Assembly: GCF_022627325.1 (NCBI RefSeq)
Contig: NZ_JAETZZ010000009.1
Location: forward strand, 1 to 64,000
Direction of reading: 5' to 3'
DNA: 64,000 nt
Origin: Pseudomonas putida
Lineage (GTDB): Bacteria; Pseudomonadota; Gammaproteobacteria; Pseudomonadales; Pseudomonadaceae
The translations under genes were made by a program, and so were the position numbers. Shown here piece by piece: positions 18,439 through 27,799 of the stretch. Under the pieces are notes generated by a model that had not been told where the DNA came from, made no database searches, and saw nothing but the letters and a program-made list of their open reading frames with translations. Positions within the stretch are counted from its first letter, which is position 1, and each line of letters starts with the position of its first letter.

Positions 18439-19310
18439 AAAAACCTTTGCTGACCCTGGGCCGTGTGGTCCTGACCTTGCTGGTAGTGACCTTCGCCGCT
18501 GTGCTCGTGTGGCAGATGGTGGTGTACTACATGTTCGCCCCCTGGACCCGCGACGGCCACATCCGCGCCGACGTGATCCAGATCGCCCCGGATGTTTCCG
18601 GGTTGATCCAAAAGGTCGAAGTGCATGACAACCAGACCGTCAAACGCGGCGACGTGCTGTTCACCATCGACCAGGACCGCTTCACCCTGGCGCTGCGCCA
18701 GGCCAAGGCGACCCTTGGCGAACGCCAGGAAACCCTGGCCCAAGCCTCTCGCGAAGCGCAGCGCAACCGTAAGCTGGGCAACCTGGTGGCAGCCGAGCAA
18801 CTGGAAGAAAGCCAGTCCCGCGAGGCTCGTGCCCGTTCGGCCGTGAGCGAGGCCCAAGTGGCGGTCGACACCGCCCAGCTCAACCTTGACCGTTCGGTGG
18901 TGCGCAGCCCGGTGGACGGCTACCTCAACGACCGCGCGCCACGTAACCACGAATTCGTCACGGCTGGCCGCCCAGTGCTTTCGGTCGTCGACAGTGCTTC
19001 GTATCACGTCGATGGCTATTTCGAAGAGACCAAATTGGGCGGCATCCACATTGGCGATGCCGTGGACATCCGTGTGATGGGCGACAACACTCGCCTGCGT
19101 GGCCATGTGCAGAGCTTTGCCGCCGGCATCGAAGACCGCGACCGCAGCAGCGGCAGCAACCTGCTGCCCAACGTCAACCCGGCGTTCAGCTGGGTGCGCC
19201 TGGCCCAGCGGATCCCAGTACGCATCGCCTTCGATGAAGTGCCGCAAGACTTCCGCATGATCGCCGGGCGTACCGCCACGGTCTCGATCATCGAGGGCCC
19301 GCGCCCATGA
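18435..19310 (+). CDS. HlyD-family periplasmic adaptor subunit (AaeA/EmrA-like)
   Basis: A 291-residue membrane-fusion protein. ATG 18435 overlaps the DUF1656 stop (ATGA) and is preferred over an upstream TTG. An N-terminal anchor helix spans about 8-30. The lipoyl-type half motif APWTRDGHIRADVIQIAPDV follows, then a helical hairpin rich in Ala, Glu and Arg (about 85-150), then the beta-barrel (RSVVRSPVDGYLNDRAPRNH). It bridges the FUSC pump and the outer membrane factor encoded next. Confidence 0.92.
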   Translation: MKKPLLTLGRVVLTLLVVTFAAVLVWQMVVYYMFAPWTRDGHIRADVIQIAPDVSGLIQKVEVHDNQTVKRGDVLFTIDQDRFTLALRQAKATLGERQETLAQASREAQRNRKLGNLVAAEQLEESQSREARARSAVSEAQVAVDTAQLNLDRSVVRSPVDGYLNDRAPRNHEFVTAGRPVLSVVDSASYHVDGYFEETKLGGIHIGDAVDIRVMGDNTRLRGHVQSFAAGIEDRDRSSGSNLLPNVNPAFSWVRLAQRIPVRIAFDEVPQDFRMIAGRTATVSIIEGPRP

Positions 19311-20725
19311 AACAGCTGATCCTGGCTGGCTTATGCCTGTCGCTTGGGGCCTGCATGATGGTCGGCCCGGACTATGAAGTGCCCAAGGACGCGGCAGTGC
19401 AGCGCAGCGACCTCAGTGGGCCACTGCGCCAGGATGCTGCCAGCGTGGTGTCGGCGCCGGTACCTGAGGACTGGTGGCAGCTGTATCAGGATCAACGCCT
19501 CAATGAGCTGGTGCGCCAGGCATTGAGTGCCAACACCGAACTGCGCGTGGCGGCCGCCAATATTGCCAAGGCCCGTGCGCAGGTCGAGGTCGCGCAGTCG
19601 CAGGGTGGCTTCAATGGCGGCATCAAGGCCGGCGCCCAGCGCTTGCAGGAGTCTGGCGAGGCTTTCCTGCTGACCGAGAAGGTGCCAGTGGCCAACATCG
19701 GCGAGGCGATCATCAGTGCCTCCTACCAGTTTGACCTCTGGGGCACCTTCAAGCGCGGCACCGAAGCCGCCAAAGCCAATGCCGACGCTGTGCAGGCCGC
19801 CGCCGATACTGCCCGCATCACGCTGGTGGCCGATGTGGTGAAGGCTTACACCCAGGTGTGTTCGGCCAACGAGGAGTACCACATCGCCCGTGAGTCGCTC
19901 GATCTGCAGCAGCAGAGCGTGCAGCTCAACCAGCGTCTGCGTGATGCTGGCCGGGGTGACGAAACCCAGGTCACCCGCTCGCAGACCCAGTTCAAATCGC
20001 TGCGCGCAGAGTTGCCGCGCTTCAAGGCCGAGCGGGAAACTGGCTTGTACACGTTGGCTGCGCTGCTGGCCAAGCCTGTGGAGCAACTGCCGGCCGGCAC
20101 TGCCGATTGTGCCGAGCTGCCACATCTGAACCAGCTGTTGCCGGTCGGTGATGGCGCCGCGCTGCTCAAGCGCCGCCCCGACGTGCGCCAGGCCGAACGC
20201 CAGTTGGCGGCGTCTACAGCGAATATCGGCGTGGCCACGGGCGCGCTGTATCCCGACATCAGCATCGGCGCCCAGGTCGGTACCATCGGTATTCTCGAAA
20301 ACCTGGGGGAACCTGCAACCAACCGGTGGGGCTTCGGCCCGCAGATCAGCTGGAGCATCCCCACCAACGGCACCCGTGCGCGCATTCGCATGGCCGAGGC
20401 CTCGACCCAGGCGGCGCTGGCGCATTTCGACGGCGTGGTGCTCAACGCCATTCGCGAAACTCAGACCCGCCTGGCCCAGTACAGCGCCTTGCTGGACCGG
20501 CGTGATGCGCTGGCCGAGGCGGAAAAATCGGCGAAAGAAGCGGCGGACCAGACGCACCGGTATTACCAGGCGGGGCGTGAGTCATTCCTGGCGGACTTGC
20601 AGGCGACACGGACGTATACCGATATGCGTGCGCAGCTGGCTGCGGCCAACAGCCAGGTGGCGATGGGGCAGATCGGGGTGTTCCTGGCGTTGGGCGGTGG
20701 GTGGAAGGATACCGCCAAGCCTTGA
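19307..20725 (+). CDS. NodT-family outer membrane efflux lipoprotein
   Basis: A 472-residue TolC-like outer membrane factor. The N-terminus has a lipoprotein signal with lipobox LGAC (Cys at residue 16). Two outer-membrane-factor repeats follow, with long Ala/Gln-rich helices (for example LRVAAANIAKARAQVEVAQS and the C-terminal AEKSAKEAADQTHRYY). It overlaps the adaptor gene by four bases (ATGA) and is the last gene of the five-gene efflux operon. REP repeats begin directly after its stop. Confidence 0.92.
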   Translation: MKQLILAGLCLSLGACMMVGPDYEVPKDAAVQRSDLSGPLRQDAASVVSAPVPEDWWQLYQDQRLNELVRQALSANTELRVAAANIAKARAQVEVAQSQGGFNGGIKAGAQRLQESGEAFLLTEKVPVANIGEAIISASYQFDLWGTFKRGTEAAKANADAVQAAADTARITLVADVVKAYTQVCSANEEYHIARESLDLQQQSVQLNQRLRDAGRGDETQVTRSQTQFKSLRAELPRFKAERETGLYTLAALLAKPVEQLPAGTADCAELPHLNQLLPVGDGAALLKRRPDVRQAERQLAASTANIGVATGALYPDISIGAQVGTIGILENLGEPATNRWGFGPQISWSIPTNGTRARIRMAEASTQAALAHFDGVVLNAIRETQTRLAQYSALLDRRDALAEAEKSAKEAADQTHRYYQAGRESFLADLQATRTYTDMRAQLAAANSQVAMGQIGVFLALGGGWKDTAKP

Positions 20726-20860
20726 GGCCCCATCGCCGGCAAGCCGGCCCACAGGTACCGCGCAGCTCTTGAGCGCTGCGCTGTACCTGTAGGTGCAACT
20801 GTCTTACCCAATTTCTAAAAGTTGACGCGGTTGGTGTGGCCGGCTTGCCGGCGATAGGCC
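20726..20860. repeat. Composite REP element (BIME), copy 1
   Basis: Two inverted REP units, ATCGCCGGCAAGCCGG at the left and CCGGCTTGCCGGCGAT at the right, enclose a spacer of about 85 bp that itself contains GCGCAG...CTGCGC. The same REP-spacer-REP order with a recognisably related spacer occurs at 62383-62536. It directly abuts the 3' end of the RAYT remnant and the end of the efflux operon. Confidence 0.85.
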
Positions 20861-20867
20861 CTGCGAG

Positions 20868-21323
20868 TCAAACCCAGATAGCATCCCAATGCGGATAATC
20901 CCCCACCCGCTCAACCAACCCTGCCCGCTTAGGATTCAAGACGATATACCGCGCCACAGCCTGCACGTCCTCTTCTCGCCGCAACGCCCTGTCATGAAAG
21001 CTCTTCTGCCAAAGCCGCCCATATCGCCCGAGATGGCGGTTGATGGCACAGGTGCTGCGTGACTTCACTCGGCGCATCAACGTTTTCAGGCTCACCGGCC
21101 CCAGCTCGATCAACCAGTGGAAATGATCAGGCATTACAACCCAGGCTAAAGACCGCGCTGCACCTTCTGCCTCGGCCTCGCGCAGCTAGCTGACCAACAA
21201 GCGGGCCGAGTGAAACTCACCCAGCACAGGGGCCCTGTGCAATGTGGTGCTGGTGAGAAGGTACAACCGATGCCTTTCTGAGAACCTGCCAACCCTTGGC
21301 TGATTTAAATGGGGACGATCCAT
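20868..21323 (-). pseudogene. REP-associated tyrosine transposase (RAYT) with a nonsense mutation
   Basis: Read from ATG 21321-21323 (AGGAGG just upstream), the frame encodes a 151-codon RAYT of the Y1/HUH transposase superfamily. It is intact except for one in-frame TAG at 21186-21188 (LLVS-stop-LREA). Visible motifs are RFSERHRLYLLTSTTLHRAP at the N-terminus, the HUH motif in MPDHFHWLIE, and the catalytic-Tyr region in ARYIVLNPKRAGLVE. The last 88 codons form a separate open frame that could restart at ATG 21132-21134 but would lack the N-terminal strand. RAYTs are thought to mobilise REP elements, and REP copies flank this gene on both sides. A CAG or TGG to TAG change would explain the stop. 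Confidence 0.85.
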
Positions 21324-21407
21324 GTTCCCTGCCTCCTGATGGTTTGCTCATGAGGCTAGTAGCGACGGTTCCACTAGGTTGGGCTCAATTGGTACCTGCT
21401 GTTTCTG

Positions 21408-21650
21408 CAGGGCCATCGCCGACAAGCCGGGCCCTATTGTTAGCAACAGTCTTGCCTGCGATGCAGACGCAGCGCTGCATGGCACCGGCTTCGCCGGTGA
21501 TCGCCGGCAAGCCGGCTCCCACTGGGCTGCGGCATTTCTTGAGGCCTATGCCAGAATCTCTGGGAGCTAGACTTCGGCAGTTTTTGAGGCTTGCGCCGTA
21601 TTTGTGGGAGCCGGCTTGCCGGCGATCGAGGGCGAAGCCCTCGCAGCCGC
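21408..21650. repeat. REP cluster on the other side of the RAYT gene
   Basis: Three REP units of the same type as copy 1: a diverged one (ATCGCCGACAAGCCGGG, near 21412), a direct one (ATCGCCGGCAAGCCGGCTCC, near 21500), and an inverted one (GGAGCCGGCTTGCCGGCGAT, near 21607). The last two enclose a spacer related to those of the other composite elements (TTCGGCAGTTTTTGAGGC part). No gene is seen between 21324 and 21700. Confidence 0.8.
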
Positions 21651-21699
21651 CGCAAAGCCGTAAGACGTTTCCGAACCTGAAACCAAATGCTTCAGTTCT

Positions 21700-21980
21700 T
21701 TCACTCTGGCGACTTACCCTACGATGCCTGTCGCAATGGTGCCGTCTTGGCTGTTAAGCGCTCCGGGAATAATGTCCTCGGGACGCCTCGCAAGGCGATC
21801 GGGCGTGCGACGCCCGGTTCACATTCGGTACCGCCGCGCCATGGCGGTCGTGCGCGGGCAGGCTTAGGTCTTGCCGGGTTCCTGTACCCCCGGGTCTCAC
21901 CCTACGCACGACTGCCACCCAAGCTCGATCCTCCCGCCATCTCGCTCCCGTAACCACCACTGAACGAGCACGCCGGCGCG
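21700..21980 (+). other. Possible remnant of a repeated or phage-like element with overlapping frames
   Basis: No ordinary gene is recognised between the REP cluster and yaiI, but this stretch has coding-like patterns in several frames. One frame (21724-21867) reads 47 codons and ends in RYRRAMAVVRGQA before a TAG. A second frame continues past that point with GSHPTHDCHPSS and SRSRNHH before TGA. A third (21687-21953) is open for 88 codons. From memory, segments with MAVVR and PGSHPTHDCHP-like strings recur in Pseudomonas genomes near phage or island remnants (Ash-like small proteins). The identification is weak. Confidence 0.35.
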
Positions 21981-22165
21981 CAAAGAGCGTCACAATGGGC
22001 AAGGCTCACTGAGGCTGCAGGCTCCATCTGTTGCGATTGCTGCTTTTGCCACTGCACGGGGCCATTGAAATAGATGTGCCATTGCGTGTTTCTTTCGCCG
22101 GGACGAGTAACATGACCCTAGTCGCGCAAGGAGAGCGCAGGCTTGATGCCAGTCGTTAGGGTTTC

Positions 22166-22280
22166 GGGGCTGCTCTGCAGCCCATCGCCGGCAAGCCCCA
22201 CCGGTACCTCGCCGTTCCTAAGCTGTGCGTCCATACCTGTGGGAGCCAGCTTGCCGGCGATGGGCCGCAAAGCGGCCCCA
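22166..22280. repeat. Composite REP element upstream of yaiI
   Basis: Inverted REP units (ATCGCCGGCAAGCCCC and GGAGCCAGCTTGCCGGCGAT) surround about 60 bp. Outer arms GGGGCTGCTCTGCAGCCC and GGGCCGCAAAGCGGCCCC form further hairpins. It ends about 60 bp before the yaiI start and must be transcribed or insulate that gene from upstream. Confidence 0.8.
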
Positions 22281-22338
22281 AATCGCTCGACTGAAGGGCA
22301 TCGGGCACTGCCCCACCTGCTTCAAGAGGAAACATGCA

Positions 22339-22791
22339 ATGCGCATATGGATCGACGCCGACGCCTGCCCCAAGGCAGCCAAGGACCTGATCGTCAAATT
22401 CGCCCTCAAGCGCAAGCTCGAGGTGGTAATGGTGGCCGGGCAGGCCGTGGCCAAACCGGCCTTCGCCGTGGTGCGGCTGATCGTGGTACCCAGCGGCATG
22501 GATGCCGCCGATGATTACCTGGTCGAGCATGCCGTGCCAGGTGAGCTGGTCATCTGCAGCGATGTGCCGCTGGCCGACCGCCTGATCAAGAAGGGTGTAG
22601 CGGCACTGGACCCACGTGGCCGTGAGTTCGACGAGCGCAACATGGGCGACCGCCTGGCAGTGCGCAACCTGTTTACCGAGTTGCGCGAGCAGGGCCAGGT
22701 CGGCGGCGGCCAGGCGCCTTATGGCGAACGCGAAAAGCAGGCGTTCGCCAATGCGCTGGACCGTATTCTGGCCCGCTTGGCCAAGGGCTGA
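22339..22791 (+). CDS. yaiI: YaiI/YqxD family protein (UPF0178)
   Basis: A 150-residue protein of the UPF0178/DUF188 family, a PIN-like fold of unproven function. The family start MRIWIDADACPKAAKDLI follows AGAGGA by 8 bases; upstream in-frame starts fall in the REP element. Conserved pieces are the DADACP loop, ICSDVPLADRLI and the RGREFDE/NMGDRL region. It ends one base before the convergent elbB gene. Confidence 0.9.
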   Translation: MRIWIDADACPKAAKDLIVKFALKRKLEVVMVAGQAVAKPAFAVVRLIVVPSGMDAADDYLVEHAVPGELVICSDVPLADRLIKKGVAALDPRGREFDERNMGDRLAVRNLFTELREQGQVGGGQAPYGEREKQAFANALDRILARLAKG

Positions 22792-23463
22792 TCAGTCAGC
22801 CTCGTGGGTCATTTCCAGCACACGATCCACCAACTTGTAAATGCCGCCAGCCGCCTCGCTGATCGACTGGGCCAGCATGTACGCCGGCGTAGTCACCAGC
22901 TTGCGCTGGGTGTCCTCGACAATGTCATGCACATCGCACTCTTCATGGGTGCCACCCATCTTGACCACCGCGGCGGCAGTATCGGCATCGTTACCGATGG
23001 TGCAGACCACACCCGGGCCGTAGATCTTCGCCGCCAGTGCCGGTGAAATGCACATCAGGCCAACCGGCTTGCAGGCTTCGGCAAAGGCTTCGGCCAAGGC
23101 CAGGACCTGCGGGTTGACCGTACACTCGCTACCTTGAGTGGCAAAGTCGGACAAGTTCTTCGCCGCGCCGAAACCACCCGGGACGATCAGCGCGTCGAAG
23201 TCCTCGGCCCTGGCCTCGCTGATGTCCTTGACCTCACCGCGGGCGATGCGCGCCGATTCCACCAGCACATTGCGCGACTCAGGCACCTGCTCACCGGTGA
23301 GGTGGTTGATCACATGCAGCTGCGCGATGTTCGGCGCGAAGCACTGCACCTGCGCGCCGCGCTGGTCGAGGCGCAGCAGGGTGATCACGCTTTCATGGAT
23401 TTCGGCGCCATCGTAGACGCCACAGCCGGAAAGAATCACCGCTACTTTTTTCGTCATGCTCAT
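22792..23463 (-). CDS. elbB: ElbB-type glyoxalase (DJ-1/PfpI superfamily)
   Basis: A 223-residue class I glutamine-amidotransferase-like protein. E. coli ElbB (217 residues) has glyoxalase activity and was once linked to isoprenoid synthesis. Seen: the N-terminal SGCGVYDGAEIHE, the central DALIVPGGFGAAKNLSDFA, and the nucleophile-elbow region GLMCISPALAAKI with Cys near 137. ATG 23461 or the ATG two codons later could be the start. It is convergent with yaiI and divergent from the sterol-desaturase-like gene. Confidence 0.9.
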   Translation of the reverse strand: MSMTKKVAVILSGCGVYDGAEIHESVITLLRLDQRGAQVQCFAPNIAQLHVINHLTGEQVPESRNVLVESARIARGEVKDISEARAEDFDALIVPGGFGAAKNLSDFATQGSECTVNPQVLALAEAFAEACKPVGLMCISPALAAKIYGPGVVCTIGNDADTAAAVVKMGGTHEECDVHDIVEDTQRKLVTTPAYMLAQSISEAAGGIYKLVDRVLEMTHEAD

Positions 23464-23570
23464 TACTCCAGTGTCGAGGCGCTAAATGTCCTCTAGTTTG
23501 GCAGATGTGGCCATAGGGGTTGCCATGGGAGCATCCTAATCTCTCTGGGTACCCTTGGAGGCAGCTGTCC

Positions 23571-24866
23571 ATGGACCTGATTCTGCTGGCCGTACCGTTC
23601 TTTTTCGTGCTGATCGCGGTTGAACTGGTCGCCGACCGTGTGCGTGGCCAGCGTAATTTCACCGTGGCCGATTCGATCAACAGCCTGAGCACTGGCGTGC
23701 TTTCCACCAGCACCGGCCTGCTGACAAAAGGGGTAGGGGTGGTGACCTATGCACTGGCGTGGGAGCATCTGGCGCTGCTGCACTTGCCGGACCACGCCCT
23801 CTGGGTCTGGTTGCTGGCGTTCGTGCTGTACGACTTCTGCTATTACTGGCTGCACCGCTTGGGCCATGAGCGCAATGTACTGTGGGCGGCCCATTCGGTG
23901 CATCACCAGAGCGAGGAGTACAACCTCACCACCGCGTTGCGCCAGACCAGCAGCGGTTTCCTCTTTTCGTGGATCTTCTACCTGCCGCTGGCGCTGCTCG
24001 GCGTGTCGCCCTGGGTGTTCATAACGGTGGCGTCGCTCAACCTGCTGTACCAGTTCTGGGTGCATACCCGGCACATTCCCAAGTTGGGCTGGCTCGAATG
24101 GATACTGATCACTCCGTCCAACCATCGCGTCCACCATGCGCAAAATCCTGTTTATTTGGATCGCAACTACGGCGGTGTGTTCATTCTGTGGGACCGTCTG
24201 TTTGGCACATTCAAGGAAGAAGATCCGGCCGAGCCCGTGGTGTTTGGCGTGACCACGCCGCTGGCCAGCTGGAACCCGTTATGGGCCAACCTGCAGTTCT
24301 ATGCCCAGCTCTGGGACGATGCCCGGCGCACCGAAAGCCTGTGGGACAAACTGCGTATCTGGTTCATGCCCACGGGCTGGCGGCCGGCGGATGTCGCCGC
24401 GCGTTATCCACAGGCCAAGCAGAACCTGGCGCTGTTCCGTAAGTTCGCGGTGGCCCTGGGGCGGGCGCAGCAGGTTTACGTGGTGCTGCAGTTCGCCGTT
24501 TACGTGGCATTGGGCAGCTACTTGATGAGCGTTGCCGAGCAGGTGCCGACAGCGGCCCTGGTGCTGGGCTGGGCGGTGATGGCCTTGGGCCTGTTTGCCT
24601 TGGGCGCGGCCTTGGAGAACCGGCCGTGGGCAGCGCGCCTGGAGCTGGTGCGCCTGTTGTTGAATGCGCCCGCACTGTATCTGGCTGGCGCTCTGGGCTT
24701 AGGGGTTGTCACGCCCTTGGTCTGGGCCATGCTCGCGCTTTACAGTTTGCTCAGCCTCGTCAGCCTGGGCTTGTGCGGCGGCCTTGCGCTCGGCGCGCAA
24801 GGTGCGAAAGCGCCGGCGCAGCCACAGCAGGGCACCGAGCAGCAGCAGGCCACCGAGCACCCATAG
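23571..24866 (+). CDS. Sterol desaturase / fatty acid hydroxylase superfamily membrane protein
   Basis: A 431-residue integral membrane protein of the fatty acid hydroxylase superfamily. The di-iron histidine boxes are visible: HRLGH, HSVHH and HRVHH (after ITPSN). Start ATG 23571 has TTGGAGG about 10 bases upstream; an earlier TTG is less likely. After the catalytic core come more hydrophobic helices (about 300-410) and a Pro/Gln-rich tail. The last 168 bp overlap the 3' end of dedA on the other strand. Substrate unknown. Confidence 0.85.
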   Translation: MDLILLAVPFFFVLIAVELVADRVRGQRNFTVADSINSLSTGVLSTSTGLLTKGVGVVTYALAWEHLALLHLPDHALWVWLLAFVLYDFCYYWLHRLGHERNVLWAAHSVHHQSEEYNLTTALRQTSSGFLFSWIFYLPLALLGVSPWVFITVASLNLLYQFWVHTRHIPKLGWLEWILITPSNHRVHHAQNPVYLDRNYGGVFILWDRLFGTFKEEDPAEPVVFGVTTPLASWNPLWANLQFYAQLWDDARRTESLWDKLRIWFMPTGWRPADVAARYPQAKQNLALFRKFAVALGRAQQVYVVLQFAVYVALGSYLMSVAEQVPTAALVLGWAVMALGLFALGAALENRPWAARLELVRLLLNAPALYLAGALGLGVVTPLVWAMLALYSLLSLVSLGLCGGLALGAQGAKAPAQPQQGTEQQQATEHP

Positions 24867-25343
24867 CTCGTACTTCTTCACGTTGCCCAGCATGCCTTCC
24901 AGAATGGCGCCGAAGTGGTACGCGGCAGCGCCCAGGGCCAAGGCCCACACGGCTGCACCGATGCCGTTGAGCAGCAGGTAACGCCGGGGTGGGTAGCCAG
25001 ACAGGCCGATAGCCACGGGCATCACCGTGCGCAGGCCATAGACGAAGCGGAAGCTCAGTACCCAGATGTCGGGGTGGCGGCGGATATGCTCCAGCGCCCG
25101 GTCGCCCATTGCCTGCCAGCGCGGCTTGCGCGCAAGGATCTTGCGCCCGTGCCGGCGGCCCATGAAGTACCACAGCTGGTCGCCGGCATAGCTGCCGAAG
25201 AATGCCACGATCACCACCAGGCTGATGTCCATGTACCCGCGGAACGCAAGGAATCCTGCAAGCACCAGGATGGTCTCGCCTTCAAAGAAGGTGCCTAGAA
25301 AAAGGGCAAAATAGCCGAAATCCTGCAGGAATTGTTGAAGCAT
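24699..25343 (-). CDS. DedA-family membrane protein
   Basis: A 214-residue inner-membrane protein of the DedA/SNARE-associated family, implicated in membrane homeostasis and lipid flipping. Start ATG 25341-25343 gives the family N-terminus MLQQFLQDFGYFALF. Conserved motifs are FFEGETILVLAGFLA, GDQLWYFMGRRHGRK and the FRFVYGLRTVMPVAIGLS region. The C-terminal tail is Arg- then Ala/Glu-rich and its coding DNA overlaps the convergent desaturase gene by 168 bp. Confidence 0.9.
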   Translation of the reverse strand: MLQQFLQDFGYFALFLGTFFEGETILVLAGFLAFRGYMDISLVVIVAFFGSYAGDQLWYFMGRRHGRKILARKPRWQAMGDRALEHIRRHPDIWVLSFRFVYGLRTVMPVAIGLSGYPPRRYLLLNGIGAAVWALALGAAAYHFGAILEGMLGNVKKYELWVLGGLLLLGALLWLRRRFRTLRAERKAAAQAQADEAEQTVKREHGPDQGRDNP

Positions 25344-25474
25344 TTTCTGAGGTGCTGGCGAAATGAACGCGCAGCCTACCCCTTCACGCGCGTTCGTGAA
25401 AGTGCCCAGGCGCGTCTCGACGTGAACAATTGGTAGAAGGACAATGGCTTGAGCCACAAGTCGCGGGCTTGCCT

Positions 25475-25500
25475 ATAGATGTAACACAGACGTCATAATG
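25475..25500 (+). promoter_or_regulatory. Possible Pho box upstream of ppk
   Basis: The sequence TGTAACACAGACGTCAT (25480-25496) resembles two PhoB half-sites (TGTCAT-like) at about the expected 11-bp spacing, 63 bp before the ppk start. ppk is known to be phosphate-regulated in several gammaproteobacteria. The match is partial, so this is tentative. Confidence 0.3.
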
Positions 25501-25558
25501 GCCGCTTATCGTCCCGCTCAATTGATGATAGGGCGTTAACGTCCTCCAGGAACGCCAG

Positions 25559-27799
25559 ATGAATAATGAAGTGCTAACCCCTGTCGCGATCAAGGATGCC
25601 CAGGCAGTCCCTGAAGAGATGGTGCAGACCCCGCCAGATCTGCCAGAGGCCCCGGAGCCTGCAGCAGAGGCCGCCGCCCCCGCGCCGGTGCATGCCGCCC
25701 CCGCGCCGGCCATCGCCATCCCAAGCCTGGACGACAGCAGCCTGTACATTCATCGCGAGCTGTCGCAACTGCAGTTCAACATCCGCGTGCTGGAGCAGGC
25801 GCTGGATGAGTCCTACCCGCTGCTCGAGCGCCTGAAATTCCTGCTGATCTTCTCCAGCAACCTCGATGAGTTTTTCGAGATCCGCGTCGCGGGCCTGAAG
25901 AAGCAGATCAACTTCGCCCGTGAACAGGCCGGTGCCGACGGCCTGCAGCCGCATCAGGCGCTGGCGCGCATCAGCGAGCTGGTGCACACCGAAGTGGAGC
26001 GCCAGTACGCCATCCTCAATGACGTGCTGCTGCCGGAGCTGGAAAAGCACGCGATCCGCTTCATCCGCCGCCGTTACTGGACGCCCAAACTCAAGACCTG
26101 GGTGCGCCGCTACTTCCGTGACGAAATTGCGCCGATCATCACGCCGATCGGTCTGGACCCGACGCACCCGTTCCCGTTGCTGGTGAACAAGAGCCTGAAC
26201 TTCATCGTCGAACTCGAAGGGGTCGATGCCTTCGGTCGTGATTCGGGCTTGGCGATCATCCCGGCGCCGCGCCTGCTGCCGCGGGTCATCCGTGTGCCGG
26301 AAGACGTCGGTGGCCCTGGGGACAACTACGTGTTCCTGTCCTCGATGATCCACGCCCATGCCGATGACCTGTTCCAAGGCATGAAGGTCAAGGGTTGCTA
26401 CCAGTTCCGCCTGACCCGTAACGCCGACCTGGCACTGGATTCGGAAGAAGTCGACGACCTGGCGCGCGCCCTGCGCGGTGAGCTGTTCTCGCGCCGCTAC
26501 GGTGATGCCGTGCGCCTGGAAGTGGCTGACACTTGCCCCAAGCACCTGTCCGACTACCTGCTCAAGCAGTTCAGCCTCAGCGAGAGCGAGCTGTACCAGG
26601 TCAACGGCCCGGTCAACCTGACCCGCCTGTTCAGCATCACCGGGCTGGACAGCCACCCGGAGCTGCAGTACACGCCGTTCACCCCGGCGATCCCCAAGCT
26701 GCTGGCCAACGCCGACAACATCTTCAGTGTCATCAGCAAGCAGGACATCCTGCTGATGCACCCGTTCGAGTCCTTCACCCCCGTGGTCGACCTGCTGCGC
26801 CAGGCCGCCAAGGACCCGCACGTGCTCGCTGTGCGCCAGACGCTGTACCGTTCAGGGGCCAACTCGGAAATTGTCGATGCGCTGGTGGATGCGGCACGTA
26901 ACGGCAAGGAGGTCACTGCGGTGATCGAGCTGCGTGCGCGTTTCGACGAAGAGTCCAACCTGCAGATGGCCAGCCGCCTGCAGGCCGCCGGTGCCGTGGT
27001 CATCTATGGCGTGGTGGGCTTCAAGACCCACGCCAAGATGATGCTGATCCTGCGCCGTGAGCAGGGCGAGATCGTCCGCTACGCCCACCTGGGCACCGGT
27101 AACTACCACGCCGGTAATGCCCGCCTGTACACCGACTACAGCTTGCTGACCTCCGACGACGCCCTCACCGAGGACGTGGGCAAGCTGTTCAGCCAGTTGA
27201 TCGGCATGGGCAAGACCTTGCGCATGAAAAAGCTGCTGCACGCGCCGTTCACCCTGAAAAAGGGCATGCTCGACATGATTGCCCGGGAAACCCAGTTCGC
27301 CCTGGAAGGCAAACCCGCGCATATCATCGCCAAGTTCAACTCGCTGACCGATGCCAAGGTCATCAAGGCCCTGTACAAGGCCAGCCAGTCGGGTGTGAAG
27401 ATCGACCTGGTGGTCCGTGGCATGTGCTGCTTGCGCCCAGGCATTCCGGGGGTTTCGCATAATATCCAGGTGCGCTCGATCATCGGCCGCTTCCTGGAGC
27501 ATACCCGGGTGTTCTACTTCCTCAACGGCGGCGACGAGCAGATTTACCTGTCCAGCGCCGACTGGATGGAGCGTAACCTCGACAAGCGTGTAGAGACCTG
27601 CTTCCCGGTGGAGGGCAAGAAGCTGCTGCTGCGGGTGAAAAAGGAACTGGAAGGCTACCTGACCGACAACACCCACGCCTGGACGCTGCAGCCGGACGGG
27701 CGCTATGTGCGCAGCACGCCGACCGGCAACCAGAACCCGCGCAGCGCCCAGGCGACCCTGTTGGAGCGCCTGAGCAACCCGGTACTTAACGTACGCTGA
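25559..27799 (+). CDS. ppk: Polyphosphate kinase 1
   Basis: A 746-residue PPK1, which reversibly makes inorganic polyphosphate from ATP. Residues 1-58 are a low-complexity Ala/Pro/Glu-rich extension; the PPK N domain starts at [20 protein letters not shown]. Catalytic histidines are visible in [15 protein letters not shown] (about 491, the phosphorylated His) and [13 protein letters not shown] (about 648). Other family marks are [15 protein letters not shown] and [10 protein letters not shown]. Its 3' end overlaps the convergent ppx gene by 14 bp, so the synthetic and degradative genes are transcribed toward each other. Confidence 0.97.
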   Translation: MNNEVLTPVAIKDAQAVPEEMVQTPPDLPEAPEPAAEAAAPAPVHAAPAPAIAIPSLDDSSLYIHRELSQLQFNIRVLEQALDESYPLLERLKFLLIFSSNLDEFFEIRVAGLKKQINFAREQAGADGLQPHQALARISELVHTEVERQYAILNDVLLPELEKHAIRFIRRRYWTPKLKTWVRRYFRDEIAPIITPIGLDPTHPFPLLVNKSLNFIVELEGVDAFGRDSGLAIIPAPRLLPRVIRVPEDVGGPGDNYVFLSSMIHAHADDLFQGMKVKGCYQFRLTRNADLALDSEEVDDLARALRGELFSRRYGDAVRLEVADTCPKHLSDYLLKQFSLSESELYQVNGPVNLTRLFSITGLDSHPELQYTPFTPAIPKLLANADNIFSVISKQDILLMHPFESFTPVVDLLRQAAKDPHVLAVRQTLYRSGANSEIVDALVDAARNGKEVTAVIELRARFDEESNLQMASRLQAAGAVVIYGVVGFKTHAKMMLILRREQGEIVRYAHLGTGNYHAGNARLYTDYSLLTSDDALTEDVGKLFSQLIGMGKTLRMKKLLHAPFTLKKGMLDMIARETQFALEGKPAHIIAKFNSLTDAKVIKALYKASQSGVKIDLVVRGMCCLRPGIPGVSHNIQVRSIIGRFLEHTRVFYFLNGGDEQIYLSSADWMERNLDKRVETCFPVEGKKLLLRVKKELEGYLTDNTHAWTLQPDGRYVRSTPTGNQNPRSAQATLLERLSNPVLNVR

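Noticed and set aside
22143-22338. Short open frames preceding yaiI
   Set aside because: They run through the REP element and change composition; the yaiI family start with its own ribosome site is at 22339.
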